From assembly GCA_964399625.1 (NCBI GenBank), contig CAYNSB010000037.1, positions 1-37,913 on the forward strand: a DNA stretch of 37,913 bases. Reading direction: 5' to 3'. Positions 1 through 8,210 of the stretch are shown here, one piece after another. Both the position numbers and the translations under genes were made by a program. Each line of letters begins with the position of its first letter. Within the stretch, counting starts at the first letter, position 1. The DNA comes from CAYNSB01 sp964399625 (GTDB taxonomy: Bacteria > Planctomycetota > Phycisphaerae > Phycisphaerales > UBA1924). A model generated the notes under the pieces. That model worked only from the letters and a program-made list of their open reading frames with translations, ran no database searches and had not been told where the DNA came from.

Positions 1-745
1 AGCTGTGGATCAGGTCGCGGGCCTTGATGCGGACCTCGAAGTCGCCCTTGGTGTCCCACGTCATGGGCATCTCGGGAGTCCGCAGATCGCGCTCACAGAA
101 CGGCGCGTGCTCGAGGTACTGCCCGTGCTCCTTGCTCACGTACCGGCGCGGCGGGCCGAGGTGAGAGCCGTTGACCGTCTCGATGAGCAGGAACTTGCCC
201 AGGGGCACCTGCTCCACGCTGGGCTCGCCCGGCGCGATCTTCGCGGGATCGCGCTTATCCCAGACGAGCGTGTAGATCACGCCCTTGGGGATCACGACGT
301 AGTCCTTGGGCCCGAAGCGCAGCGTGCCGAGCATCGTGTGGCACACGCCCGACCCGTAGTGGATGAAGATGCACTCGTCGCCCTGCCCGTTCTTGAAGTG
401 GTACTTCATCTGCTCGGCGGGGTTGCACACCGCCATCTCGCAGTCGGCATTGCCGAAGAGCACCACGCGCCCGCTCACCGCGTCGCCCCTCGGTGGCAGA
501 CGGTTGCCGCCCGTCATCACGTGACGCATGCGCATCACGTCGGTCTCCAGATACTCGACCTTGGTCGAGTACTCCTTTTTCCACCCATAGACCTGCGTGG
601 GCGGGTGGATGTGGTACATCGTGGAGCTGGGCCCGCTGAAGCCCTCCGTGCCGAAGAGCTCTTCGGAGTAGAGACAGCCGTCGGGACGACGGAACTGCAC
701 GTGACGCTTCCGCGGCAGAAGCCCGAGCTTCATGTAGTATGGCAT
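1..745 (-). CDS. hmgA: Homogentisate 1,2-dioxygenase-like protein, C-terminus beyond window
   Basis: Homogentisate dioxygenase opens the aromatic ring of homogentisate to maleylacetoacetate in cytosolic tyrosine/phenylalanine breakdown. The reading frame runs from an ATG at 745 to the left edge without a stop, giving 248 N-terminal residues (MPYYMKLGLLPRKRHVQF at the start). The cupin-like core is visible: a stretch reading FIHYGSGVCHTMLGTLRFG, then DYVVIPKGVIYTLVW, then LIETVNGSHLGPP and YLEHAPFCERDLRTPE. The metal-binding residues of this family lie nearer the C-terminus and are outside the window, so activity cannot be judged. The sequence AACGGAG about 8 bases before the ATG serves as ribosome binding site. 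It lies 63 bases downstream of the gmhA-like gene on the same strand, so the two may share a transcript although their pathways are unrelated. A broader 'cupin dioxygenase' label is the fallback. Confidence 0.8.
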   Translation of the reverse strand, partial: MPYYMKLGLLPRKRHVQFRRPDGCLYSEELFGTEGFSGPSSTMYHIHPPTQVYGWKKEYSTKVEYLETDVMRMRHVMTGGNRLPPRGDAVSGRVVLFGNADCEMAVCNPAEQMKYHFKNGQGDECIFIHYGSGVCHTMLGTLRFGPKDYVVIPKGVIYTLVWDKRDPAKIAPGEPSVEQVPLGKFLLIETVNGSHLGPPRRYVSKEHGQYLEHAPFCERDLRTPEMPMTWDTKGDFEVRIKARDLIHS

Positions 746-808
746 GGCGTGACTCCGTTCTGTGCAACCCTCTCGTCGCACCACGATCGCACAATGATAC
801 GAGCCCGA

Positions 809-1402
809 TCAGGCGAGCCCCAACGCCCGCTCGATCCCTTCCACCCAAGCGTGCAGGATCAGCATGTGCAACTCCTGGATGCGATCGGACGTCGCACCGG
901 GGACGACGATCGCCGAACCGCACAGCTCCAGGCACGCTCCACCGTCCTTGCCGAGCAGCCCGATCGTCGTCATTCCGATCTCTCGGCCCGCGCGCAGCGC
1001 ACGGAGGATGTTCTCGCTCGAACCGGACGTGGAGAGCACGACGAGCGCGTCGCCCTTGCGCCCCAGCGCTCGTGTCCAGCGTGAGAAGACCTCCGCGAAG
1101 CCGTAGTCGTTCGCCGTGCAGGTGAGATGACCAACATCCGTGCACGCGATCGCGGCGAGCGGTCGGCGATCCGCGCGGAAGCGCCCGGTGAGTTCCTCGG
1201 CGAAGTGCGCCGCGTCGCACGACGATCCGCCGTTGCCGCACGCGAGGATCTTTCCGCCCCGCTCGAGCACGCCCGCGAGCGCCGCGGCGCCCGTGTTGAT
1301 CGCGGCAATCAGGTCGGCCCGCGCGAGCGTCTCGTCCAGAACGCGACGCGCCTCTCGGAGCGAGGGCGTGAGGTCGATCGCGTGCTTTCGTTCGGCGCTC
1401 AT
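809..1402 (-). CDS. gmhA: Phosphoheptose isomerase / SIS-domain protein (GmhA-like)
   Basis: A 197-residue single-SIS-domain protein of the length of GmhA, which converts sedoheptulose 7-phosphate to D-glycero-manno-heptose 7-phosphate, the first step to heptose for lipopolysaccharide or other glycans. The phosphate-binding loop CGNGGSSCDAAHFAEEL lies at residues 55-71 and a second Ser/Thr-rich loop STSGSSEN at 124-131. By alignment from memory with E. coli GmhA (H61, E65, Q172, H180), the metal and catalytic ligands are all present as H66, E70, Q176 and H184. One difference is Ser61 where E. coli has His in the 'GSHCDA' segment. The start at 1402 has only a weak ribosome binding site. No other heptose genes are nearby, so a related SIS isomerase role is possible. 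Confidence 0.85.
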   Translation of the reverse strand: MSAERKHAIDLTPSLREARRVLDETLARADLIAAINTGAAALAGVLERGGKILACGNGGSSCDAAHFAEELTGRFRADRRPLAAIACTDVGHLTCTANDYGFAEVFSRWTRALGRKGDALVVLSTSGSSENILRALRAGREIGMTTIGLLGKDGGACLELCGSAIVVPGATSDRIQELHMLILHAWVEGIERALGLA

Positions 1403-1501
1403 GCCCAGAGTTTACGTCCGCGAGCGCCCGAGCGTATCTGACCTTGGCGTGAACGGGTAATGCCGCTACATTCTCCGGTCGCACCGATGGGAGCACGACG
1501 C

Positions 1502-2020
1502 ATGCCCAGGCCCAAGAGCTCACCCGACTTCACGGCGATCGCCCGCTGCCACGCGGAAGTGCGCGTGCGAGCGAGCCTCGAGAAGACGTTCAAGACGCTG
1601 ACGCGCCGTGCGGACGAATGGTGGCCGACGGAGATGCGAATCTTCGGCGACGCCGGCCGCATGGAGTTTGTCACGGGCGCGGGGGGCTGCCTGCTCGAAC
1701 GCGGCCCCAACGGCTCCGAGATCTGCTGGGGCATCACCGTCGCGATCGAGCCACCGCGGGTGTGGGAGTGGGTGAGCTACCTCACGCCTCGCTTCGGCGG
1801 GCCTGCGATGAGCATGGTCAAGATCGAGCTCAAAGACGTCGCGGGCGAAACGCTCGTGCGACTCGACGATGCGTCGATCGGACCCTCGGGCGATGCGCTC
1901 CAGGAGTCGCAGCGCGTGGGCTGGCTCACAATCCTTCAGGGGCTCAAGGCCCACCTCGGGCGCAAGGGCAAGAAGCGGGGCGGCTCGAAGAAATCGACGA
2001 AGCGGCGCCCGCGCGGGTGA
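1502..2020 (+). CDS. SRPBCC / AHSA1-like domain protein
   Basis: A 172-residue protein with the START-like SRPBCC ligand-binding fold, the family of AHSA1 and polyketide cyclase-like proteins. Early residues read like the first strand of the fold (VRVRASLEKTFKTLT), followed by the Trp-rich segment ADEWWP, a central VWEWVSYLTPRFGG segment and LVRLDDASIG. The C-terminus is a strongly basic tail (GRKGKKRGGSKKSTKRR), which may bind nucleic acid or be disordered. I chose the ATG at 1502 because GGGAG lies about 10 bases upstream; an upstream ATG at 1487 would overlap this site. The gene is divergent from the gmhA-like gene and convergent with the glycosidase. The substrate is unknown. Confidence 0.7.
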   Translation: MPRPKSSPDFTAIARCHAEVRVRASLEKTFKTLTRRADEWWPTEMRIFGDAGRMEFVTGAGGCLLERGPNGSEICWGITVAIEPPRVWEWVSYLTPRFGGPAMSMVKIELKDVAGETLVRLDDASIGPSGDALQESQRVGWLTILQGLKAHLGRKGKKRGGSKKSTKRRPRG

Positions 2021-2062
2021 ATGGAACCGGCGGTTGGCGGCGCTCGCGCTCCACGCGACTCG

Positions 2063-3829
2063 TCACTGGAGCGAGCTTCTCAGGCCCTCGTACCACGCTG
2101 CACTCTCGCCCAGACCGCCGGGCCGTGCCCGCACCAACCACAGCCGGTGGTGCTCAACGATGATGGCCTCGAGGCGATCGCGCAGATCGCTACGCGCCGT
2201 GGCGTCGCGAGTCTCGCTCCGCGTCCAGATCGCGTGCCTGCATGCAAACTCCGCCACCTCGAGCGTGTGCAGGAGTTCCTGGGTGTGCAGTTCGTGAAGC
2301 CCGACGGGCAACCGCGACCGGAGCGTTGCCAGACGCTCCCGCACGGCGTGCCACGGGCCCACGTCCGTCGGCAGGTGGGTCCGCACGCCGCACGGGTGCA
2401 AGTGTTCAAAGAGCGTTGAGGCGTTCGTGAGCGGCGCCGGCGTCAACGGGTCCGATCGCTTGCCCGAGACGGCGCGGATCTCCGAATCGACATCCCCCAG
2501 CGCATCGAGCCAGTCGGCGAGTTGGAGCGAGCGGTCCTCGTACACCTGCAACGAGATCGCCGCTCGCTGAGCGGAGAGCGGAACGCCAGGATTCCACGCC
2601 TGCGCCGCGGCGTCCGCAACGCCCAAGTCCGTGATCGGCTGCTGCTGGCGATGCCCCAGGTCGCCCCACGCGGTGACCATGACGCCGCCAGCGCCCCGCC
2701 GCTGCGCCGCACCCACCGCCCCCTCGATGTTGCCAACGCGCTCGCGCGTGCGCCCCGTGATGCTCCGCCAGCAACTGGTTCCGGGGCACACCCAGAACTC
2801 GCGTCCCGTGTCGCGAAGCGCCTGGCACCACTGCTCGAACGGGCTACTCGCCTCGTACCCCCAGACGAGAAAGAGAATGTCTTCCGGAAACTCCGCGACC
2901 CGATCGGGATGGCGGAGCGCCACATCCGCCCAGATCATGGGCCGGGATCCGCGGGCGCGGGCCGCAGCGGCGACACGCTCCACGAATTCACGGTACACCT
3001 CGAAGCCTCCGCGCTGCTCCACCGCACGGCGCGATCGCCCCGCGCCCACATCGGCCGTCTCGTCGCATCCGATGTTCACCATCCGCGTGGAGAAGCAGGG
3101 GAGCAGTGCGTCGAGCCAAGAACAGACCAGCTCGAGGCTGGCCTCGTCCGTGGGACAGAGCGAGTGGGGCCCCTTTCGCACCAGCCCGTAGAAGTCGTAG
3201 TCGCCGTGCGTCTCAGCGAGAGGCGCGTACCGGGGATGCCGGAGCCAGCGGGCGAGGTGCCCAAAGCAGTTCTGGTTCGCAGCAAGCGAGACGCCCGCGC
3301 CCCGGCACCAGGCGTCGAGGGCCCGCACCTCCTGGGGTGTGATCGGCGAGGCTTCGCCCCACACCTCCTCATGGCCCGGATACGCGAACGTGTGCTCCGT
3401 GTACAACTGCAGATGGTTGAGTTTCAGGTTGCCCATCTGCTGGGAGATGCGGTGGAGCATCTCGTTGGTGGGAACACGATCGCGTGACACGTCGAGCATC
3501 AGGCCACGGGTGGCGATCGCCGGTGCGTCCTCGATCACGATGCGCGGGAATCGGTAGCGGTATTGGCGGAACAGCTGCCCGATCGTGGCGCTGGCGTGCG
3601 TGATGCCCGCGTCATCGGCCGCAACAACGACGACCGAGTCCGGGGAGGGCGCCACGCCGACGTGCAGTCTGTAACCGCCGGGAGGGAGAGTCGCGTCGCG
3701 ACGGTGCAGCGTGAGACCGAGCGGATCGGAGCGGAGATCGAGCCAACCGCCGAGCGGCTGCACGCTCCGCGGTCGCGGCAGCAGCAATGGCGGCAGAGTC
3801 GCGGGATCGGCAGGTGGCACGGTGGGCAT
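2063..3829 (-). CDS. Glycoside hydrolase family 20-like beta-N-acetylhexosaminidase
   Basis: A 588-residue protein resembling GH20 enzymes, which remove terminal beta-linked N-acetylhexosamine with help from the substrate acetamido group. An N-terminal GH20b-like accessory domain (about 1-100) leads into the barrel at RGLMLDVSRDRVP (108-120) and LKLNHLQLYTEH (135-146). The catalytic Asp-Glu pair is in NIGCDET (252-258; D256, E257). A Trp-containing pocket segment, MIWADVALRHPDR, follows at 298-310. The C-terminal 200 residues are helical and not typical of the core. There is no signal peptide, so the enzyme is probably cytoplasmic or its start is misjudged. It may act in cell-wall or chitin-derived sugar recycling (inference). 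The ATG at 3829 has GGAG only 3 bases upstream, so the start is not certain. Confidence 0.8.
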   Translation of the reverse strand: MPTVPPADPATLPPLLLPRPRSVQPLGGWLDLRSDPLGLTLHRRDATLPPGGYRLHVGVAPSPDSVVVVAADDAGITHASATIGQLFRQYRYRFPRIVIEDAPAIATRGLMLDVSRDRVPTNEMLHRISQQMGNLKLNHLQLYTEHTFAYPGHEEVWGEASPITPQEVRALDAWCRGAGVSLAANQNCFGHLARWLRHPRYAPLAETHGDYDFYGLVRKGPHSLCPTDEASLELVCSWLDALLPCFSTRMVNIGCDETADVGAGRSRRAVEQRGGFEVYREFVERVAAAARARGSRPMIWADVALRHPDRVAEFPEDILFLVWGYEASSPFEQWCQALRDTGREFWVCPGTSCWRSITGRTRERVGNIEGAVGAAQRRGAGGVMVTAWGDLGHRQQQPITDLGVADAAAQAWNPGVPLSAQRAAISLQVYEDRSLQLADWLDALGDVDSEIRAVSGKRSDPLTPAPLTNASTLFEHLHPCGVRTHLPTDVGPWHAVRERLATLRSRLPVGLHELHTQELLHTLEVAEFACRHAIWTRSETRDATARSDLRDRLEAIIVEHHRLWLVRARPGGLGESAAWYEGLRSSLQ

Positions 3830-3873
3830 CGCTCCGTCAAAGATCCGTCATCGGCATAGTGGGGCGTCCAACG

Positions 3874-3900
3874 AAAAGCCCCGGGCCTGAGGCCCGGGGC
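3874..3900 (-). terminator. Intrinsic terminator of mscL
   Basis: A perfect 10-bp stem, GCCCCGGGCC with GGCCCGGGGC (3878-3887 and 3891-3900), closes a 3-base loop. On the minus strand it is followed directly by TTTT (3877-3874). It lies about 35 bases past the mscL stop codon, exactly where a Rho-independent terminator would sit. Confidence 0.9.
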
Positions 3901-3934
3901 GATTGTTACGCAATCGTGAGAACGTGGAGGGCGA

Positions 3935-4330
3935 TCAGCGCTTGGCCAACAGGTCGCGGATCTCCTTGAGGTACGTCTCGCTCGCGGGAGGTGCGGGCGG
4001 TGGCGCCGCGGCCTCCTTCTTCTTTGCCGCGTTCATGGCCTTGATCACAAGGAACAGGCAGAAGGCCACGATGATGAAGTCGATGATCGCTTGGATTACC
4101 GCTCCATAACCGATGCTCACGTCGGGCTTGCCCTCCGTCCCCTTCTGGAGAACGAAGGCGGCCTTGGTGAAATCCACACCACTGGTGAGCATCCCGACGA
4201 TCGGCATGAAGACCTTGCCGACGAGTTCGGACACGATCTTGCCGAACGCTCCACCAATCACGATACCGACCGCCATGTCGATGACGTTTCCACGCATCGC
4301 AAACGCTTTGAACTCTCCAATGAAGCCCAT
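3935..4330 (-). CDS. mscL: Large-conductance mechanosensitive channel MscL
   Basis: A 131-residue inner-membrane channel that opens under membrane tension to release solutes during hypo-osmotic shock. The N-terminal amphipathic helix and first membrane helix are clear: FIGEFKAFAMRGNVIDMAVG, then IVIGGAFGKIVSELV, the conserved pore-lining stretch. A periplasmic loop (about 50-75) precedes the second membrane helix AIIDFIIVAFCLFLVIKAMN (80-99). The cytoplasmic helix at the C-terminus ends in LKEIRDLLAKR. An Ala/Pro-rich linker (AAAPPPAPPA) sits before that bundle. The start is supported by AAGGAG about 9 bases upstream. It is a single gene with its own terminator. Length and motifs match the family. 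Confidence 0.97.
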   Translation of the reverse strand: MGFIGEFKAFAMRGNVIDMAVGIVIGGAFGKIVSELVGKVFMPIVGMLTSGVDFTKAAFVLQKGTEGKPDVSIGYGAVIQAIIDFIIVAFCLFLVIKAMNAAKKKEAAAPPPAPPASETYLKEIRDLLAKR

Positions 4331-4481
4331 GGATCAAGTCTCCTTGCGGGCCGCGTGCGTCGTTTCGCATCGCAGCCGTTGTTGAGAGGCGATCATCGGA
4401 TGATGAAGTCGTGAAGCCGCAGCATTCGCGATCGCCCGAACACAACCAGTACGAAACGACCCCCCTTGGTTGTTGGCTTGT

Positions 4482-5327
4482 TCAGAAGGCCCAGCCGAGC
4501 GTCAAGAAGTAATCCACATCGTTCTTCTTCTTGCCGCCGCCCGGGTTCGAGTCGTACCGGTCCTCGGCGCCAATCTTGAGGAACATGTTCACGCTCGGAT
4601 CGACGAGAATCTCGTAGCCGACCCGCGCCAGCAGACGGTACTGCGGGAACTTCTTGAACGACGGGTAGTACTCGAGGAGCCCGAAGATCTTCTGGCGCTC
4701 CGTGATCTGGTGCGAGAAGTCGATGCCGAGGAGCCCCTCAGGGATCCACGCGTTGTTGGAGCCGCCGAACTCCTTCGTTGCACCAACACCGACGCGACCA
4801 ATCAGCGTCGTTTCCTTGGTCTTGATGAACTTGTAGCCCACACCGCCGTTGACCGTGAGTCGCCAGTCCCAGTCCTGGAAGTCGTCGTACTCCAGACGTC
4901 CCTGCGCGAAGATCAACCAAGGAGAGTCGCCCAGGTTCCAGTCGTTGCGGACGTTGCCGTCCCAACGATTCTTGGTGACCGTGCCGCCTTCTGTGGCGCG
5001 CGTGTAGGTCGATGCGACGGTGGTCTCCATCTTCTGCGTCGTCCGCTTTGCGCCGACGCCAATGCGGAGGTTGAAGACCTCGGAGTTGCCCGCCGACCCG
5101 TTGATCCCCGCCTCGACTGTTCCCTTCCATCCGTCGAGCCACGAGGGATAGTCCGCGGGCGGGGGCGGCGGAGCCTTCGGGTCCGCGGGCGGCTGCAATT
5201 TCTCGCTGAAAAGCAAGAACGAAGGTGGTGAAGAGATCGCGTCGGCGGGATTCGTCACGCCCGCCACGACCGAGCCGCACGCCATCGCGAGCGTGCTGCA
5301 CACCACAACGCGGCAAGAACTAGACAT
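4482..5327 (-). CDS. DUF481 outer-membrane beta-barrel protein
   Basis: A 281-residue exported protein of the DUF481/YdiY type, predicted to form a beta-barrel in the outer membrane. The ATG at 5327 gives a good signal peptide (SSSCRVVVCSTLAMACGSVVAG). A longer frame from 5390 would bury it. A Pro-rich segment (PADPKAPPPPPADYP) links the signal to the barrel. Alternating-polarity strands follow, such as GTVEAGINGSAGNSEVFNLR and WLIFAQGRLEYDDFQDWDWR. The chain ends in YFLTLGWAF, with the terminal Phe typical of outer-membrane barrels recognised by the BAM machinery. Function is unknown. The 271 bases upstream hold no gene and no promoter I could single out. Confidence 0.8.
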   Translation of the reverse strand: MSSSCRVVVCSTLAMACGSVVAGVTNPADAISSPPSFLLFSEKLQPPADPKAPPPPPADYPSWLDGWKGTVEAGINGSAGNSEVFNLRIGVGAKRTTQKMETTVASTYTRATEGGTVTKNRWDGNVRNDWNLGDSPWLIFAQGRLEYDDFQDWDWRLTVNGGVGYKFIKTKETTLIGRVGVGATKEFGGSNNAWIPEGLLGIDFSHQITERQKIFGLLEYYPSFKKFPQYRLLARVGYEILVDPSVNMFLKIGAEDRYDSNPGGGKKKNDVDYFLTLGWAF

Positions 5328-5598
5328 CAAGGGGGTCGCTCCACGGCCGAGGTTGAACCACCCTGCCCATCTGCTGTGCCCAACTCGCACCGGCCGGGGT
5401 GTCGAGTTCGCTGGATGGCGCTTCGAGCGTCACTGGGTGTGCATCGCGGGATTGCGGCACCACTCCAATAGGGGATCGAAGCGCCCGGGTTCTACCGTGG
5501 CGGCGCACGTCCGGTCAACTGACGGGACACCATGTGGACAAAGCGCCGTGATTGACGGCGTCTGGGGCGTTCGCCTCACTTGTGCTCAGTCGAATGGC

Positions 5599-6753
5599 TC
5601 AGGACTTCGCCGAGACGCGAATGCATCCATTCATGAGTTGACGCAACTGGCTCTGCGCCTCCTGGATGCTCATGCTCGCCGAGATCGCTCTTTCGGCTTC
5701 CTGCGCCAATTCCGCCAGCTTCTCGAACCCCATCACGGGCGCGGCCCCTGCGATCTGCAGGCACAGCGAGCGACAGCGGGAGACGTTGTTGTCCTTGATC
5801 GTTTTCTCGAGGCCCTTGGCGTAATCCCGGACCTGCTCCACAAAGGTCGGAAGCAGCGCACGGTTCGGGTGCGTGGGCGGAAGGGAACTGACGAGCGATC
5901 CGGCGCTCGCTCCGGAGATCATGAACTCCGCGATCGCGCGGAAGAGCATGGACTGCTGCAGCGGCTTGGACAGGAACGCGTTGGCCTGCGCGTCGATCAG
6001 CTTCGCTCGCGTCGAGGGGCTCTTGTCGGCCGTCACCATGATGATCGGCGTCGTGATCCCCTCGTCGCGCAGCTCCTTGACGACCTCGGCGCCGTTGTCC
6101 TCGCCCAGGTTGTAGTCGCACAGGATCAGATCGAAGCCCTCGGCGGCCTTCTTCACCGCCTCGGCTTTGTTCACCGCGACCTGCAAGCGCAGCTGCGTCT
6201 CGCGCAGGAAGTGACGCACAAGGGACTGATCGAGCGTCGAGTCCTCGACGTACAGCACGTTGCCCTTGAGCTCTTCGGGATTCACCTTCTCCAGGGAGAA
6301 CCCGTCCGCGAACGGATCCAGATTGACGAAGTCCCGGGCCTGCACGGGCGTGTTGAACTGCACGCCCACGTCGTGGATCGTTCCCGTGACGTGCACGCAA
6401 CGGACGACGAACCCCTCGATGGGAATGAGCTCGCCGTCCACGCGGGGAAGCTCGATCGTGACGCGTGTGCCCTTGTGGACGTACGCGCGGTGGAGCACGC
6501 CGATGCCGCCCGACGAGAGGTTCCGGCAGGCGACGTAGATCGTCACGGGGTTGCCCGTCTGGTGCTGGATCGTGAGCTTCACCGCGGCGACGCGGTAGGG
6601 CCAGCGCACGTACTGCCGCTTGGGATTCTGCTTGCCGCCATTCTTCGCGTCGAGCTCATCGAGCAGTTTGCCCAGGGCCAGCGTGTCGAAATTGATGGTG
6701 TTCTTCGCCTCTTTCGAGGGAGTCGTGGCGCGCGTTGGACCCGGCTTGGACAT
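5599..6753 (-). CDS. PilZ domain - response receiver - degenerate Hpt-like protein
   Basis: A 384-residue cytoplasmic signalling protein. Residues about 44-135 form a PilZ domain with both c-di-GMP-binding motifs: R46-xxx-R50 and N78-x-S80-xx-G83. Residues about 165-280 form a receiver domain with the acidic pair E170/D171, phospho-acceptor D213 (LILCDYNLG), T241 (IIMVTAD) and K263 (FLSKPL). The C-terminal 80 residues resemble an Hpt four-helix bundle (LQIAGAAPVMGFEKLAELA), but the phosphorylatable His is Leu332 and the usual Lys is Ala335. The likely role is to combine c-di-GMP sensing with phosphorylation input, with the Hpt-like part used for docking. The ATG at 6753 follows a run of seven G; an in-frame ATG at 6810 is possible. 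No partner kinase is adjacent. Confidence 0.85.
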   Translation of the reverse strand: MSKPGPTRATTPSKEAKNTINFDTLALGKLLDELDAKNGGKQNPKRQYVRWPYRVAAVKLTIQHQTGNPVTIYVACRNLSSGGIGVLHRAYVHKGTRVTIELPRVDGELIPIEGFVVRCVHVTGTIHDVGVQFNTPVQARDFVNLDPFADGFSLEKVNPEELKGNVLYVEDSTLDQSLVRHFLRETQLRLQVAVNKAEAVKKAAEGFDLILCDYNLGEDNGAEVVKELRDEGITTPIIMVTADKSPSTRAKLIDAQANAFLSKPLQQSMLFRAIAEFMISGASAGSLVSSLPPTHPNRALLPTFVEQVRDYAKGLEKTIKDNNVSRCRSLCLQIAGAAPVMGFEKLAELAQEAERAISASMSIQEAQSQLRQLMNGCIRVSAKS

Positions 6754-6928
6754 AGTGCCCCCCCGTGCCGCGGGCGCACGTCGGACGTCTATCGGTCCGT
6801 GGATGGACACTCATGGGCGCCCGCCGCGCTTCCGGACGAGGCTCCCCCTCACACGCCACTCAAACGCGGGAATCGCCCGAGTAAGGTGGAACGGGGGGCC
6901 GGGCCCACGTCCGAATACCGCGGGCGCT

Positions 6929-8053
6929 CTAATCGAGCCAGTCCTTGGCCTTGAGCCGCTGGGGCACGTACTGCTCGGTGACGTACGAGATGTCCTTGGT
7001 GATCAACGACTCGACTTCCATCTTGAAGCCGTTGCGCAGCAGGTGCTCGATCTCCTTGCGCCAGCCCTTGTGCCCCTCGAACCACGGGTACGCGAGGATC
7101 TCCTTGGCCCGCTTGGTGTCGTTCTCCGTGAGGTCGATCTTGACGGCATCGTCGAGATCGCACTCGTCGAAGTCCTTCGCGCGGATGCCCAGGAACTTCG
7201 CCTCGGGGATCGCCAGGCGCGAGCTCTCAAAGGCCAGCGAGATCGAGCCCTGCTTGATCACGCTGTAGATGTAGTGCCCCCAGGGATCGCAATCGAGCAC
7301 GCAGATGATGGGCAGCTTCAGCTCCTGGTTGAGGCGCTGGAGCAGGCGCCGGCATCCGCGCGGCGGCTGACCCGCCCCGTGCGTCAGGATGCAGTTGTTC
7401 TTCTCCCAGAACCGGTCCTCGTTGAACCGGTTCCACACCGTGCCCTTCTCGACGTGCAGGACGAACTTCGCCTCGCACTTCTTGAACTCGATGACGTCCG
7501 GCTCCACGATGCTGGGGAGCGCGTACCCGCCGCTGCCCATCTTGCGACAGTTGATCTCGTCGCCCTTGTCCACGATCGTGATGTTGCCCACCATCGACCC
7601 CCGGTTCTCGGCGAAGATGTGGAGCTCCTCGCGCAGCGCACCGAGCGACACCTCGAGGTCCTCGAGGATCGGGTCGCTCTCGTCCTGCGCGTCGAACGTG
7701 TTCTCCTTCGTGCCCGCGACGGTGTGCTTGGCCTTGTAGAACACGCCGCGGAGGCTGGACGTCTTCTCCGCCTCGATCAGGTCCTTGATCGTGCTCGCGT
7801 GCAGCATCGTTTGCATGAATTGCTTGGCCGTCTTGAGGTCGAAGAGCGGGCGTTCCGCCTTCGCGTCGCCCATCTCGAGGATGCCGCGCTTCTTGTTCCA
7901 GATCGTGTTGCTCTTGGCTCGGGTAGGAATCTTGATCAGCGGCTCCCGCCCGCCAAGGCTGGACCGCTCCACCATCGAGGCGAGCTCGAGCAGCTTGTCG
8001 CCCGTGCGACGATCGCGTTCCTTCATGCCCGATCGGCCCATCTTCTTGGCCAT
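6929..8053 (-). CDS. top6A: DNA topoisomerase VI subunit A (Spo11-like)
   Basis: A 374-residue homologue of the DNA-cleaving subunit of topoisomerase VI, a type IIB enzyme that makes two-base-staggered double-strand breaks and relaxes DNA using ATP via subunit B. The winged-helix catalytic tyrosine fits Y106 in LRGVFYKAKH. The Toprim metal-binding acids fit E202 (FVLHVEKGTVW) and the DxD pair D254/D256 (VLDCDPWGHYIYSV). The archaeal A subunit is of similar length, so the protein appears full-size. I chose the ATG at 8053 (MAKKMGRSG), which has purine-rich GGGCCGAGGGA before it; longer starts would run into the divergent promoter region. No subunit B (GHKL ATPase) gene lies anywhere in the window, although A and B are often adjacent elsewhere. 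Confidence 0.88.
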   Translation of the reverse strand: MAKKMGRSGMKERDRRTGDKLLELASMVERSSLGGREPLIKIPTRAKSNTIWNKKRGILEMGDAKAERPLFDLKTAKQFMQTMLHASTIKDLIEAEKTSSLRGVFYKAKHTVAGTKENTFDAQDESDPILEDLEVSLGALREELHIFAENRGSMVGNITIVDKGDEINCRKMGSGGYALPSIVEPDVIEFKKCEAKFVLHVEKGTVWNRFNEDRFWEKNNCILTHGAGQPPRGCRRLLQRLNQELKLPIICVLDCDPWGHYIYSVIKQGSISLAFESSRLAIPEAKFLGIRAKDFDECDLDDAVKIDLTENDTKRAKEILAYPWFEGHKGWRKEIEHLLRNGFKMEVESLITKDISYVTEQYVPQRLKAKDWLD

Positions 8054-8210
8054 GTCCCTCGGCCCTTTCTCGCGCCGCGGCGCGATACCGACGTCCGTGT
8101 CCCGGGTCGCCGCACTGCGGCAACGCCACATTCATCCTAGTGATGCTTCGCGCGACCCGCTCGCGTGCCACGGCCCTTGCCCGGCCACCATCCCGCGCCA
8201 ACAGTCCCGC

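Noticed and set aside
6620..8140. Plus-strand open frame of about 500 codons
   Set aside because: It is antisense to top6A, whose catalytic motifs are clear; the product has no domain.
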